Assembly (NCBI RefSeq): GCF_963674925.1
Contig: NZ_OY771645.1
Coordinates: 74,501 to 138,500, forward strand
Direction of reading: 5' to 3'
Source of the DNA: an uncultured Draconibacterium sp.
GTDB taxonomy: Bacteria > Bacteroidota > Bacteroidia > Bacteroidales > Prolixibacteraceae
Length of the DNA stretch: 64,000 nucleotides
Positions 1-9,006 of this stretch are shown here, one piece after another. Below the pieces are notes generated by a model, which was not told where the DNA came from, did not search any database, and saw only the letters and a program-made list of their open reading frames with translations. Position 1 is the stretch's first letter. Every line of letters starts with the position of its first letter. The position numbers were made by a program, and so were the translations under genes.

Positions 1-205
1 TTATTCGTTTCATAATGAAATATTATAAGTCCTCCCGGTTCGACAAAGCATCCCCGGGATGCATCGACGGCGTTCGCCAGTCTAGCAGAAGCCCGAAGTC
101 GGAAGTATTTGTTCCGGTCGGTCTGTGTTGTTACTAATTAGCTGGAAAGATACGAGAGTTAGAGGAAATAATATAATTCAACAAACAGTTTTTCTTCAAA
201 CCTTA
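1..205. other. left-edge non-coding stretch
   Basis: No coding region could be supported here on either strand; the frame that ends in a stop at the very left edge is interrupted by another in-frame stop a few codons earlier. The stretch lies downstream of dinB, so it probably holds the 3' untranslated region of that gene and the boundary to the next locus. Confidence 0.4.
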
Positions 206-1288
206 TCAAAATTCAATAACCAGCTGAACACCAATTTCACCCTCTTGCTCGTGCAAAAAATTGGAGAGTGTTAGCCCCAGCAAACGGATTCCTTTTACAA
301 ACCCACCTTCCGATTTCATCAGTTTCAGACTTTCGGTTATAAACCGCTCTTTTGTATTAATGTAAGGCTCAATCGTTTTACTTCGGGTGTGTTGCTCAAA
401 ATCGGCGTATTTAAATTTTAAGGTCACCGTTTTGGCTTTTACCCCCGATCGGTCGGCCCGACCCCAAACCTTCTCTGCAATTATCAATAATTCGTTGTTC
501 AGTTCATCCTCCAAAAACAAATCCTGCAAAAAAGTGTTTTCTGCACCAACCGACTTTCTTTCGCGCGATGGCTGCACCTCGCGATTATCGATACCCCGGC
601 AAATATCGTAGTAGTAATTGCCTGCTTTGCCAAACATTCGGGTGAGCTCCAGTCTGTCGATCATTTTCAGATCGCGGCCATACCACACACCAATATCATT
701 TAACTTTTTGGCGGTTACTTTTCCAATTCCAAAAAACTTTCTGATCTCCAGCTGGTCAATAAAATCCTTCGCCTTATCAGGAGTCACAACAAACATTCCG
801 TTGGGTTTTTTAACATCGGAAGCCACCTTAGCCAGAAATTTGTTGTATGAAACACCTGCCGATGCGGTTAACCCGGTTTCCTCAAAAATGCGTTGACGAA
901 TTTCTTTGGCAATCAATGTTGCAGAAGGCAAACCTTTTTTGGCGTAGGTAACATCGAGATAAGCCTCATCGAGCGACAACGGTTCAACCAAATCAGTATA
1001 CTCCAGAAATATGCTTCGGATTTGTGCCGAAATCTCTTTGTATCGCTCAAAACGATGTTTTACAAAAATCAGGTTCGGACATTTTCGTTTTGCCACTTTC
1101 GACGACATAGCCGAACGCACACCGTACTTCCGGGCTTCGTAACTGGCCGCGGCAACAACTCCTCTGTCACTTGTCCCCCCAACAGCAATAGGCTTTCCGC
1201 GCAGTTCGGGATGATCCAATTGCTCAACCGACGCAAAAAAGGCATCCATATCAACATGTATTATTTTACGGTTTTTCACTGTCGGCAT
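206..1288 (-). CDS. dinB: DNA polymerase IV (Y-family, error-prone)
   Basis: Translesion DNA polymerase that bypasses damaged bases. The N-terminal metal site HVDMDAFF gives Asp13, and SLDEAYLDV gives Asp107 and Glu108, the usual catalytic acidic triad of the family. The steric-gate and fingers region (ASYEARKYGVRSAM) follows normally. At 360 aa it has the common bacterial length. The C-terminus ends in QLVIEF, which fits the hexapeptide that docks Y-family polymerases on the beta sliding clamp (family knowledge). The gene is divergent from the MarR regulator, with 136 bp between them. A near-consensus -7 box lies a short way upstream. No LexA-type box was recognised. Confidence 0.95.
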   Translation of the reverse strand: MPTVKNRKIIHVDMDAFFASVEQLDHPELRGKPIAVGGTSDRGVVAAASYEARKYGVRSAMSSKVAKRKCPNLIFVKHRFERYKEISAQIRSIFLEYTDLVEPLSLDEAYLDVTYAKKGLPSATLIAKEIRQRIFEETGLTASAGVSYNKFLAKVASDVKKPNGMFVVTPDKAKDFIDQLEIRKFFGIGKVTAKKLNDIGVWYGRDLKMIDRLELTRMFGKAGNYYYDICRGIDNREVQPSRERKSVGAENTFLQDLFLEDELNNELLIIAEKVWGRADRSGVKAKTVTLKFKYADFEQHTRSKTIEPYINTKERFITESLKLMKSEGGFVKGIRLLGLTLSNFLHEQEGEIGVQLVIEF

Positions 1289-1424
1289 TTTGTATTTCCT
1301 GATACAATGCGAAAATAACGAAGTCGCGGGATTTTTTGAATCTATAATTATTTATTCGTTGTTCCGCGAAATAGCTGCTCTTATTATTTCTTAATATATT
1401 AGCAAAAATTTTGTACCGGAAGGA

Positions 1425-1907
1425 ATGGAAACAAGAGACATTTTAATCAAAATCCGAAAAATAGTTCGCTCGGTAGACATCGAGTCAAAGAAAATTCAGA
1501 AAGAACACGGTGTAAGTATTCCGCAGGTTCTTTGTTTAAACTTTCTGCGCGAATCAGATAATTATCAAACTACGCAGGGCGAACTACGAAAATTTCTAAA
1601 CCTGAATCCGAGTACAGTGAGCGGCATTATTAACCGCCTTGAGAAGAAAGGCTACCTTGCCCGTCTTCCCAAATCGGGTGATAAACGTGTTGTGAATATT
1701 GCACTTACCTCGTCGGGCGACGATCTGTTGAGCGCAATGCCATCGTTGTTGCACGAACAATTATCGGAAAAACTTTTGCAGCTTAGCGAAGAGGAATTCG
1801 ATGTTGTTGAAGCCGGACTGAATACGCTGGTAAAAATTCTTGATATCGAAAAAGTTGAAGCTTCGCCATTAATCACTTTGGAGTCTGATTTGGGCGAACA
1901 AATTTAA
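1425..1907 (+). CDS. MarR-family transcriptional regulator
   Basis: A 160-aa winged-helix DNA-binding protein of the MarR type. The recognition-helix region around residues 55-75 (NPSTVSGIINRLEKKGYLAR) and the following wing with a KSGDKR turn at about residues 78-83 are typical. MarR proteins act as dimers and usually repress nearby or divergent genes in response to small phenolic or oxidative signals. The neighbours do not reveal a target: dinB is divergent and the next gene on the + side is oppositely oriented. The terminal 30 residues extend a little past the family core. Ligand unknown. Confidence 0.88.
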   Translation: METRDILIKIRKIVRSVDIESKKIQKEHGVSIPQVLCLNFLRESDNYQTTQGELRKFLNLNPSTVSGIINRLEKKGYLARLPKSGDKRVVNIALTSSGDDLLSAMPSLLHEQLSEKLLQLSEEEFDVVEAGLNTLVKILDIEKVEASPLITLESDLGEQI

Positions 1908-1935
1908 ATCGGGCCAAGCTGATTACGTTTTTTAA

Positions 1936-2160
1936 AACTAAAATCAAACAATAAGAGCTTCACCTCAAACAATAAACACTTCAACTAAAGCAACAAACAC
2001 TTTAACTAAAGCAACGACCGCTGCGACTAAAGCAACAAGCACTTAAACTGGAGCAACGTCAGCTTTAACCAAAACAATTTCAGTTTTAACTAAAGCAATA
2101 AACACTTCAACTAAAGCAATAAGCACTTGAAGCCAAACAATACTTGCTTCAAGTCCAGCC
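1936..2160. repeat. 21-bp degenerate tandem repeat (about ten units)
   Basis: Reading the + strand, units start at 1936, 1957, 1978, 1999, 2020, 2041, 2062, 2083, 2104 and 2125, with a partial unit at 2146. The register is exactly 21 bp, and the core resembles ACTTCAACTAAAGCAAYAAR. Units differ at several positions but no indel breaks the period. The repeat fills nearly the whole gap between the MarR gene and the stop codon of the GH15 gene. Because 21 is a multiple of three, minus-strand frames repeat as heptads (see the small reading frame at 2043-2162). Confidence 0.85.
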
Positions 2161-2162
2161 AT
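2043..2162 (-). CDS. possible 39-aa heptad-repeat hydrophobic peptide
   Basis: An ATG at 2162-2160 overlaps the GH15 stop codon as TAATG, an arrangement typical of translational coupling. The frame runs 39 codons through the 21-bp repeat and stops at 2045-2043. The peptide is built of heptads such as LIALVEV, FIALVKT and EIVLVKA, so it would be a hydrophobic or amphipathic helix. After the stop the same frame stays open for about 25 more heptad-patterned codons, which suggests a once longer product or simply the multiple-of-three period. It could equally be an accidental frame in a non-coding minisatellite; no homologue is recognised. Confidence 0.2.
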   Translation of the reverse strand: MAGLEASIVWLQVLIALVEVFIALVKTEIVLVKADVAPV

Positions 2163-3967
2163 TAATGTATCGCATCCAGGATCTGCTCATCCTCGGTGGT
2201 CTCCCCTTTCGAGAAGTTTATAGCCGTTTCGATTAACGCCAAATGCGAATACGCTTGTGGGAAATTCCCGAGTAAACGTTTGGTTTTAAAATCGATATCC
2301 TCGCTAAAAAGCCCTACGTGGTTGCTGTACGTTAGTAATCTATCGAATAATTTCTTGGCTCTTTTTCGCTGCCCAATGGCATATAACGAATTGATGAGCC
2401 AAAAGGTACAAATCGTAAACGATGAGCTTGGCAAACCAAAATCATCCTCGTTTTTATACCGGTACATTAATCCATCTTCGCAAAGCTCCCTTTCAGTGGC
2501 TAAAACCGTTTTCACAAAACGCTCATCTTTACCATCAATAAAACCGTACGATTGCATCAGAAGTGTTGCCGCGTCAAGATCTTTCGATCCGTACGACTGT
2601 GTAAATGCGCCAACTTCTTCGTTCCATGCATTTGTAAAAATATCTTCTTTTATGGTGTCGGCGAGTGGTTGCCACTCCTCCACATAACTTTCTTTGTGAA
2701 TAAACCGGGCAATTTTAACAGCTCTGTCGATTGCTACCCAACAAAGAACCTTCGAGAAAGTAAAGTGCCGGTCATCGGTTCGAATCTCCCAAATTCCCTT
2801 ATCCGGTTTTGTCCAGTTATTAGCTACCGTTTTCACGATACTGCGTACGATTGTCCACAACGACTCACTGTCCTCAAGCGAAATCTTAAACTCGGTAAAC
2901 TGCTGGAAAATCACATCCATCAGAATTCCGTAAATGTCATTCTGTTTTTGAATGTAAGCCGCATTTCCGATACGAACAGGATACGAATTTTTATACCCGC
3001 TTAAATGATCCAAAGTCTCCTCTTCAAGCACTTTCTCGCGATTTATGCCGTACATGATCTGAATCTTTTCATCCTTATCGGGAATAATATCGATAATGAA
3101 TTTCATAAAACGCTTAACGGTATTTAAATGCCCCAGACTCGACATTACCTTTATTACCATCGACGCATCGCGGATCCAGCAAAAACGATAATCCCAGTTT
3201 CGCTCTTCGCCAATTGTTTCGGGCAACGACGTTGTGGCAGCCGCCAAAACAGCTCCCGATTTATCGTAACTCAACAGCTTGAGAACAAGCGCACTTCTAA
3301 CAATTTCGTTGTTATATTTCTTAAACGAAGTTAATTTGTTGGCCCATTCCAGCCAATACACCTTTGTTTTCTGAAGTTTCAGGTATTGCCGTTCCAGCGT
3401 TTGATTCAGCAATTTCTGATCGTATGAAATAAGGATAAACGCATTTTCGGTTAAGGTAATTTCGTTTTCCTGCAAAATATCTTCTTTATTGAGGTCGGTA
3501 TACAGGTACAACGAGTCGTAATCTCCTTCGGTGGTGTAACACTTAATATACTCTTCCCCGGCTATCGTTTTTGTATTAAAACGGGCGTATTCCACTTTTG
3601 GGTTATACCTCACCTTAAATTTAGGTTTCCCCCATTTGTATTTTATATATCGAATAATATCCGGTGGGGTAAAATGTCCGAACTCGCTTGTTTTATAGCG
3701 TGGCATAAAATCAACAACCTCAAAACACGAATCTTCATTCTGAAAAAATGTAGAAACAATATTTGTTGTTCTGATGTATGTTTGTTTAATCTCATAACTG
3801 TCGTCTACCAGGAACTCCATGCTCCCACCTTTTTTTTCGTCGAGTATTTTTGCAAACACTGACGACGAATTAAAATCGGGTAAACAACACCAGTCAATCG
3901 ATCCCTTGTCGGAAATTAACGCAGCACTTTTGCAATTTCCGATTATCGAGTAGTTCAAATTATCCAT
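2162..3967 (-). CDS. glycoside hydrolase family 15 (glucoamylase/trehalase-like)
   Basis: A 601-aa cytoplasmic GH15 protein without a signal peptide. It shows the family's N-terminal opening (IGNCKSAALISDKGSIDWCC), the active-site block NWDYRFCWIRDAS near residue 260, the block GIWEIRTDDRHFTFSK near residue 400 with the putative general acid Glu, and the C-terminal GLFSEDID...GNFPQAYSHL block with the second acid. Family members hydrolyse alpha-glucans, and some cleave trehalose. It lies 64 bp downstream of the OtsA-OtsB fusion on the same strand, so turnover of trehalose or a related glucoside is the best guess. Substrate is inference. Confidence 0.88.
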   Translation of the reverse strand: MDNLNYSIIGNCKSAALISDKGSIDWCCLPDFNSSSVFAKILDEKKGGSMEFLVDDSYEIKQTYIRTTNIVSTFFQNEDSCFEVVDFMPRYKTSEFGHFTPPDIIRYIKYKWGKPKFKVRYNPKVEYARFNTKTIAGEEYIKCYTTEGDYDSLYLYTDLNKEDILQENEITLTENAFILISYDQKLLNQTLERQYLKLQKTKVYWLEWANKLTSFKKYNNEIVRSALVLKLLSYDKSGAVLAAATTSLPETIGEERNWDYRFCWIRDASMVIKVMSSLGHLNTVKRFMKFIIDIIPDKDEKIQIMYGINREKVLEEETLDHLSGYKNSYPVRIGNAAYIQKQNDIYGILMDVIFQQFTEFKISLEDSESLWTIVRSIVKTVANNWTKPDKGIWEIRTDDRHFTFSKVLCWVAIDRAVKIARFIHKESYVEEWQPLADTIKEDIFTNAWNEEVGAFTQSYGSKDLDAATLLMQSYGFIDGKDERFVKTVLATERELCEDGLMYRYKNEDDFGLPSSSFTICTFWLINSLYAIGQRKRAKKLFDRLLTYSNHVGLFSEDIDFKTKRLLGNFPQAYSHLALIETAINFSKGETTEDEQILDAIH

Positions 3968-4031
3968 GGACGCAACCTAATGATTTTTGAATTAGTATTA
4001 ACAGAAAGTATTTAACCAAAGCTATTTTTAA

Positions 4032-6236
4032 CTATGATTTTACAAGATCATTCAAAAAACTTCGTACCTCCTTATAGTTGCTTACGAAATATTTTGCAGC
4101 CGAATTTTCGGTACCTACTTTAATGGTATGTGCCTCTTCGGGTAACTCTTTGAATAGGAATTCATCGGTCCAGTCGTCGCCCATTGCCAACACAAAATCA
4201 GCAGGATTAGCATGCAAAAAGTCGGTTGCTGCCGTTCCCTTATTAATTCCCGAAACTTTTATTTCAACAACCTTTTTCCCTTCCAGTATTTCCAAATCCT
4301 GGTTAAAGATCAGGTTTGAAATATCGTGCACCAATTCCAGGGCACGCAACACTCCTAATTCGATATCGGCTTTGCGGTAGTGCCAAACCAGCGAATAGGT
4401 TTTCTCTTCGATCAAACTTCCAGGCGTACGATCGACATACGATTCAAGCACCGGTAAAATACTCTCTTTCCACTCGGTATGAACAGGTTTACGTTCTACC
4501 CAACCTTTACCTTTTTCTTTTAACCAGGCTCCATGTTCGGCAATTAAGTTGTATTTTCTTTTTCCAAACCAGCGGTCAAATGTCTCTCTGTCGCGCCCGC
4601 TTACCAATGTCAGCGTCGTATTCTTTTCGGCTGCCAGTTTATCGAGCAACTTATACAAGTCCTCATCGGGTTTAGCCGCTTGCGGATTTGCAAAAAAACG
4701 TTGTAAAGTACCATCGTAATCCAGGAACAAAACTTTCGACTGCTTATCATTATAATCCGCAAAGATCTTATTCTTTAATTGGGCTGTAATTTTTCGGGCA
4801 TGATGCTCCGAGCGTTTTTCAATAGTTTTATGTAATGCTTTCATAAATTCCGAAGCCCACTTATGAATATCGTAACGTTTTATACGCTGTTGCATGGCCG
4901 TTATGGCTTTCTCCATTTCTTTGTCGGGTTTGGTGAGTGCCCTGTAAATTGCATCGGCCGTATCGGGGATATTATTCGGGTTCACCGAAATGGCTTCTCC
5001 AAGCTCTTTCGATGCACCTGCCATTTCACTCAAAATAAGAACACCTTTTTTGTTGACTTTTGATGCAATATACTCTTTAGCCACCAGGTTCATTCCGTCT
5101 CTTAGCGGTGTTAGTAAAGCCACGTCGGCCGAGCTGTACAACTCAATCAGATTATGGAACGGAACCGAACGATAGAAATAAATTACCGGGTTCCAGTTCA
5201 GCGTTCCAAATTCACCGTTAATATTACCTACCAAAACATCAATCTCGTTTTTCAGATTTTGGTACTGCTCCACATCCGTTCGCGACGGAACGGTAAGCAT
5301 AATCAACGAAACTCTTTCGCGGTAATCGGGGTGTTTCACCAAAAATTCGCGAAAAGCATTTAAACGCTGTGGAATACCTTTGGTATAATCCAAACGATCG
5401 ATGGAAAGAATCAATTTCCGGTTTGGCATACTTAACAGGAAACGATCAATATCCTGGTGTTCTTTCGATCGGTCCTGAATAGGTTTGCTTTGTACCTCCT
5501 GCGCATGCGATTCAAACTTGTCGTAATCGATACCCATCGGAAATACGTCGATCATTACATGGCGGTTTTCCAGTTTTATCTGGTTAAAATCAACATCGTG
5601 CCCTAACAAACGCTTCACCGAACTAATAAAGTGTCGGGCATAATCGTAGGTATGAAAACCAATCAAATCGGCTCCCAGTAAACCATTTACAATTTCCTCG
5701 CGCCACGGCAATATACGTATTAACTCGTACGAGGGAAACGGTATGTGCAAAAAGAATCCGATGGTTAAATCGGGGCGCCTTTCGCGAAGAATGTTTGGCA
5801 AAAGCAATAATTGATAATCGTGTACCCAAACTACGTCGCCTTCTTCTGCATTTTCAATAATGGTATCGGCAAACATTTCGTTCACTTTGCAGTACGACTC
5901 CCAATACGATTCGTTAAACTCGGTAAACTCTGCAAAGTAGTGAAACAAGGGCCAAAGCGTTGCATTGCTAAAGCCGTCGTAATAATTGGTAATTAGTTCT
6001 TCGTTTAAAAATACAGGCAGGCATTGTTCGGTTTCCAGCAAACCGATAACATCCTTTTCTTCTTTTTTTGTTTCGGGCATAAGGCCCGGCCAGCCTATCC
6101 ATACGCTGTTGCTGTCTTTGTGATATGATTTTAAGCCTGTTGCTAAACCACCTGCACTGGGAGTTATGGTCATTCCGTCTGCGCTTCTGTTTATCATCAC
6201 AGGTAACCTGTTCGAGGCAATTATTAATCTACTCAT
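4032..6236 (-). CDS. otsA-otsB fusion: bifunctional trehalose-6-phosphate synthase/phosphatase
   Basis: A 734-aa fusion that makes trehalose from UDP-glucose and glucose 6-phosphate and then removes the phosphate. Residues 1 to about 470 are the GT20 synthase, with VWVHDYQLLLLPN, DRLDYTKGIPQRL and RDGMNLVAKEY motifs. Residues about 490-734 are the HAD phosphatase, with the nucleophile motif LDYDGTL and the metal motif GDDWTDE. All key residues appear intact. It is the first gene of a two-gene unit with the GH15 hydrolase. A -7 box at 6272-6279 sits just upstream. Role: compatible solute and stress protection. Confidence 0.95.
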   Translation of the reverse strand: MSRLIIASNRLPVMINRSADGMTITPSAGGLATGLKSYHKDSNSVWIGWPGLMPETKKEEKDVIGLLETEQCLPVFLNEELITNYYDGFSNATLWPLFHYFAEFTEFNESYWESYCKVNEMFADTIIENAEEGDVVWVHDYQLLLLPNILRERRPDLTIGFFLHIPFPSYELIRILPWREEIVNGLLGADLIGFHTYDYARHFISSVKRLLGHDVDFNQIKLENRHVMIDVFPMGIDYDKFESHAQEVQSKPIQDRSKEHQDIDRFLLSMPNRKLILSIDRLDYTKGIPQRLNAFREFLVKHPDYRERVSLIMLTVPSRTDVEQYQNLKNEIDVLVGNINGEFGTLNWNPVIYFYRSVPFHNLIELYSSADVALLTPLRDGMNLVAKEYIASKVNKKGVLILSEMAGASKELGEAISVNPNNIPDTADAIYRALTKPDKEMEKAITAMQQRIKRYDIHKWASEFMKALHKTIEKRSEHHARKITAQLKNKIFADYNDKQSKVLFLDYDGTLQRFFANPQAAKPDEDLYKLLDKLAAEKNTTLTLVSGRDRETFDRWFGKRKYNLIAEHGAWLKEKGKGWVERKPVHTEWKESILPVLESYVDRTPGSLIEEKTYSLVWHYRKADIELGVLRALELVHDISNLIFNQDLEILEGKKVVEIKVSGINKGTAATDFLHANPADFVLAMGDDWTDEFLFKELPEEAHTIKVGTENSAAKYFVSNYKEVRSFLNDLVKS

Positions 6237-6271
6237 ATTGTATTATTTCTATAGAAATTATTTCTAATTTA

Positions 6272-6279
6272 CAAATATA
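6272..6279 (-). promoter_or_regulatory. -7 box upstream of the trehalose genes
   Basis: On the minus strand this reads TATATTTG, an exact match to the Bacteroidota -7 consensus TAnnTTTG, about 36 nt before the start codon of the OtsA-OtsB fusion. No convincing -33 element was assigned. Confidence 0.55.
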
Positions 6280-6351
6280 TTATTATCTGCAGAAAGTTGC
6301 ATTCCACTTATGTAAATTCATTATTAACAATGATTTTAAATGCAACCCGAA

Positions 6352-6381
6352 TTTGCATGCCGGCTTTTTTTTGTATTTTTG
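6352..6381 (+). promoter_or_regulatory. promoter for the gene at 6406
   Basis: A TTTG at 6352-6355, an 18-nt spacer, then TATTTTTG at 6374-6381. This matches both elements of the Bacteroidota primary promoter. The start codon follows 24 nt later. Confidence 0.6.
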
Positions 6382-6405
6382 TTCGCATAGAAACTATTTT
6401 CAAAT

Positions 6406-6783
6406 ATGAATATAACTTCTTTAACAAAAAAGCAGGTAGCAAAGTCAATTGTTCCCCAGTTGGAAGAACAGGCATACGAAATGTCGTTACAAACCGGGTT
6501 ACTAAAAAACTATATTCCTTCTTCTCCTATTACAACGCAAACGAAGGACAATGGTTTTATTCCTGATATTATAACCACCGAGCAAAACGGCGAAACCAAC
6601 ATTTACGAAATTCAGTTAACCAATAATATCGATACAGAAAAATGGAATTTTTTCGCGCAATTCACCAAAGAAAGACACGGAAAACTTCACATCATCGTAC
6701 CCGAACCCAACCTAAGCGCAGCAGAGAAAGTAATCGTTGAGCACGACATCCGTAACATTAGGCTGATGTATGTTCCCAACTGA
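6406..6783 (+). CDS. small protein with a PD-(D/E)xK-like core
   Basis: A 125-aa soluble protein that I do not recognise as a named family. After a helical N-terminus it has the pattern Pro53-Asp54 ... Glu68-Ile-Gln70 set between predicted beta strands (FIPDIIT, NIYEIQL, KLHIIVPE). That order resembles the minimal core of restriction-endonuclease-like folds, with Gln in place of the usual Lys. A NIRLMYVP strand closes the protein. It has its own promoter-like element and is followed by the acetyl-beta-lysine genes, 58 bp away, but shows no functional link to them. Nuclease assignment is tentative. Confidence 0.6.
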   Translation: MNITSLTKKQVAKSIVPQLEEQAYEMSLQTGLLKNYIPSSPITTQTKDNGFIPDIITTEQNGETNIYEIQLTNNIDTEKWNFFAQFTKERHGKLHIIVPEPNLSAAEKVIVEHDIRNIRLMYVPN

Positions 6784-6841
6784 TTCTATTCGCAGATAAC
6801 GGACATAACATTTTAGTTCATAACATACTCAAAAACAACTT

Positions 6842-8176
6842 TTGAGTAAAAAAATATGTATGATTTATAATAACAGACAGCAGACAATTGCACACAAAAT
6901 TGAGACAGAAGCGCAACTTTCGAAATGGAAAGACTGGAGGTGGCAACTTCGGCACTCCATAAAAAGCCTGGAAAAGTTTGAAGAACTATTAGGCGTTAAA
7001 TTTGATGAGGATGAACGGGAGAACCTAAAAGAAACATTCGACAAATTCCCCTTGTCTATCACACCTTATTACCTATCGCTAATTAACAGGAAAGATTTCA
7101 AAAACGATCCGGTTTTTAAACAATCGTTTGGACAGGTTGAAGAACTTATTACTTTAAAATCAGAGCTGGCAGACCCGCTCTCGGAGGACAGTGACAGCCC
7201 GGTTGAAGGAATAACGCATCGTTATCCCGACCGCGTACTATTTCATGTGAGTAATATTTGTTCGATGTATTGCCGCCACTGCACCCGCAAACGTAAAGTT
7301 GGCGATATCGACTATGTTCCATCCAAAGAGCAACTGCAAAAGGGGCTCGACTATATTGCCAACACCCCGCATGTACGCGATGTTTTGTTATCGGGAGGCG
7401 ACCCGTTTATGTTGCCCGACGATAAAATCGACTGGCTTTTGTCGGAAATCACAAAAATACCACATGTTGAGATTGTAAGAATTGGTACACGAATGCCGGT
7501 GGTACTTCCTTACCGGATTACCGATAAGCTGGTTTCTATTTTAAAAAAGTACCAACCACTTTGGATCAATACTCATTTTAATCACCCCAAAGAAATTACG
7601 GCCTCATCAAAAGAAGCATTGGCAAAACTTGCCGACGGCGGATTTCCGCTGGGTAACCAGTCGGTGCTGTTAGCCGATGTAAACGACTGTCCACGGATTA
7701 TGAAATCGCTGCTCCACAAGCTGGTAGAAAACCGGGTACGACCTTATTATCTCTATCAGTGCGATCTATCTGAAGGACTTTCACATTTCAGGACACCAAT
7801 TGGTAAGGGTATTGAAATTATGGAGAGCCTTATCGGGCACACCAGTGGTTTTGCCCGCCCAACTTACGTGGTTGACGCACCCGGCGGCGGAGGTAAAATT
7901 CCGGTAATGCCCAATTATATTATTTCATGGTCGACCAACAAGGTGGTGTTGCGCAACTACGAAGGAGTAATAACAACCTATAAAGAACCCGACTCATACG
8001 AACCAAAATTGTGCGACCGGGACTGTGAGAAATGCAACCTCGACTTAAAAATTGAAGAGGGAGCAGAAGAAGATGCAATTGGAATTGAAAAATTATTATC
8101 GGATACCGACGATGCGATATCGTTGATACCCGAAGACAACGAACGAATGATAAGAAGGGAAGAAGATGCAGGATAA
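6842..8176 (+). CDS. ablA: lysine 2,3-aminomutase
   Basis: A radical SAM, PLP-dependent enzyme that converts L-lysine to L-beta-lysine. The [4Fe-4S] cluster motif CSMYCRHC is at Cys140, Cys144 and Cys147. A Cys cluster near the C-terminus (CDRDCEKC) matches the zinc-binding region known from clostridial KamA. The 444-aa length fits. The start is uncertain: the frame can begin with TTG at 6842 or ATG at 6860, and neither has a clear ribosome binding site. It overlaps the next gene by 11 bp. With that acetyltransferase it makes N-epsilon-acetyl-beta-lysine, an osmolyte best known from methanogens. Confidence 0.93.
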   Translation: MSKKICMIYNNRQQTIAHKIETEAQLSKWKDWRWQLRHSIKSLEKFEELLGVKFDEDERENLKETFDKFPLSITPYYLSLINRKDFKNDPVFKQSFGQVEELITLKSELADPLSEDSDSPVEGITHRYPDRVLFHVSNICSMYCRHCTRKRKVGDIDYVPSKEQLQKGLDYIANTPHVRDVLLSGGDPFMLPDDKIDWLLSEITKIPHVEIVRIGTRMPVVLPYRITDKLVSILKKYQPLWINTHFNHPKEITASSKEALAKLADGGFPLGNQSVLLADVNDCPRIMKSLLHKLVENRVRPYYLYQCDLSEGLSHFRTPIGKGIEIMESLIGHTSGFARPTYVVDAPGGGGKIPVMPNYIISWSTNKVVLRNYEGVITTYKEPDSYEPKLCDRDCEKCNLDLKIEEGAEEDAIGIEKLLSDTDDAISLIPEDNERMIRREEDAG

Positions 8177-9005
8177 AATTGAAAAAATAGGCAAAGGAAG
8201 CATAATTCAGCACGGGCAATTAAACGATCGTGTCTACCTGATGAAATTGGGAAGCAGGGATAGCCCGTCGGAAATTATGGAGGAAATTAATACGCTTGCA
8301 AGAGAAAACAAGTACAGTAAAATAGTTTGTAAAATACCGGTGCATGCCGCCCCGGTATTTCTATCCAACGGTTTTTTAGCCGAGGCGCAAATACCGGCGT
8401 TTTACAACGACAGCATTGCCGCATTTTTTGTTTCGAAGTTTTTAAATTCCGACAGGCTTTTAGATATTGAAACAGAAAAGCTAAACAACCTTAGCCAGAT
8501 GCTAAAGGTGCAGGATTCGATTACGCCAAATGGTACAGACTATTCGAATGTAACAGTGCGCAAACTCGAAAAAGAAGACTATGAGCAAATAACAGACATA
8601 TATCGCGAAGTTTTTGTAACTTATCCATTTCCGATCAATAATCCGGAGTACGTGCTAAAAACATTTCAGGATGGAACGCAGTATTTCGGAGCTGAATCGA
8701 AAGGGAAACTGGTAGCTCTGGCATCGGCCGAAGTTGACGAAGAAGGCAAAAATGCCGAAATGACCGACTTTGCCACCCTACCCGATCAGCGTGGTAAAAA
8801 CCTGTCGGTGCTGTTATTAAGTGCACTCGAGAAGTCGATGAAAGAACAGGGAATTACAACCTTGTACACAATGGCCCGGCTAAATTCGATAGGAATGACA
8901 AAAACCTTTCTGAAGATGGATTATTGTTATTCGGGAACATTGATAAAGAACACGCACATTGCCGGAAAAATTGAAAGTTTAAACATACTATATAAACATA
9001 TCTGA
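8166..9005 (+). CDS. ablB: beta-lysine N6-acetyltransferase
   Basis: A 279-aa GNAT-fold enzyme of the AblB type. The N-terminal half (about 1-125) is an AblB-specific region. The acetyl-CoA fold covers about residues 130-260, with the pyrophosphate-binding stretch LPDQRGKNLSVLL. Its start lies inside the last codons of ablA, which indicates tight coupling. The predicted reaction is acetylation of L-beta-lysine to N-epsilon-acetyl-beta-lysine, a compatible solute. Identification rests on the pairing with ablA as much as on the sequence itself. Confidence 0.9.
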   Translation: MQDKIEKIGKGSIIQHGQLNDRVYLMKLGSRDSPSEIMEEINTLARENKYSKIVCKIPVHAAPVFLSNGFLAEAQIPAFYNDSIAAFFVSKFLNSDRLLDIETEKLNNLSQMLKVQDSITPNGTDYSNVTVRKLEKEDYEQITDIYREVFVTYPFPINNPEYVLKTFQDGTQYFGAESKGKLVALASAEVDEEGKNAEMTDFATLPDQRGKNLSVLLLSALEKSMKEQGITTLYTMARLNSIGMTKTFLKMDYCYSGTLIKNTHIAGKIESLNILYKHI

Positions 9006-9006
9006 T

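Noticed and set aside
6800..6840. TTTTAGTTCATAA near 6813 resembles the start of the small RNA body.
   Set aside because: Only 13 nt match, and there is no terminator hairpin or -7 box of the array type nearby.
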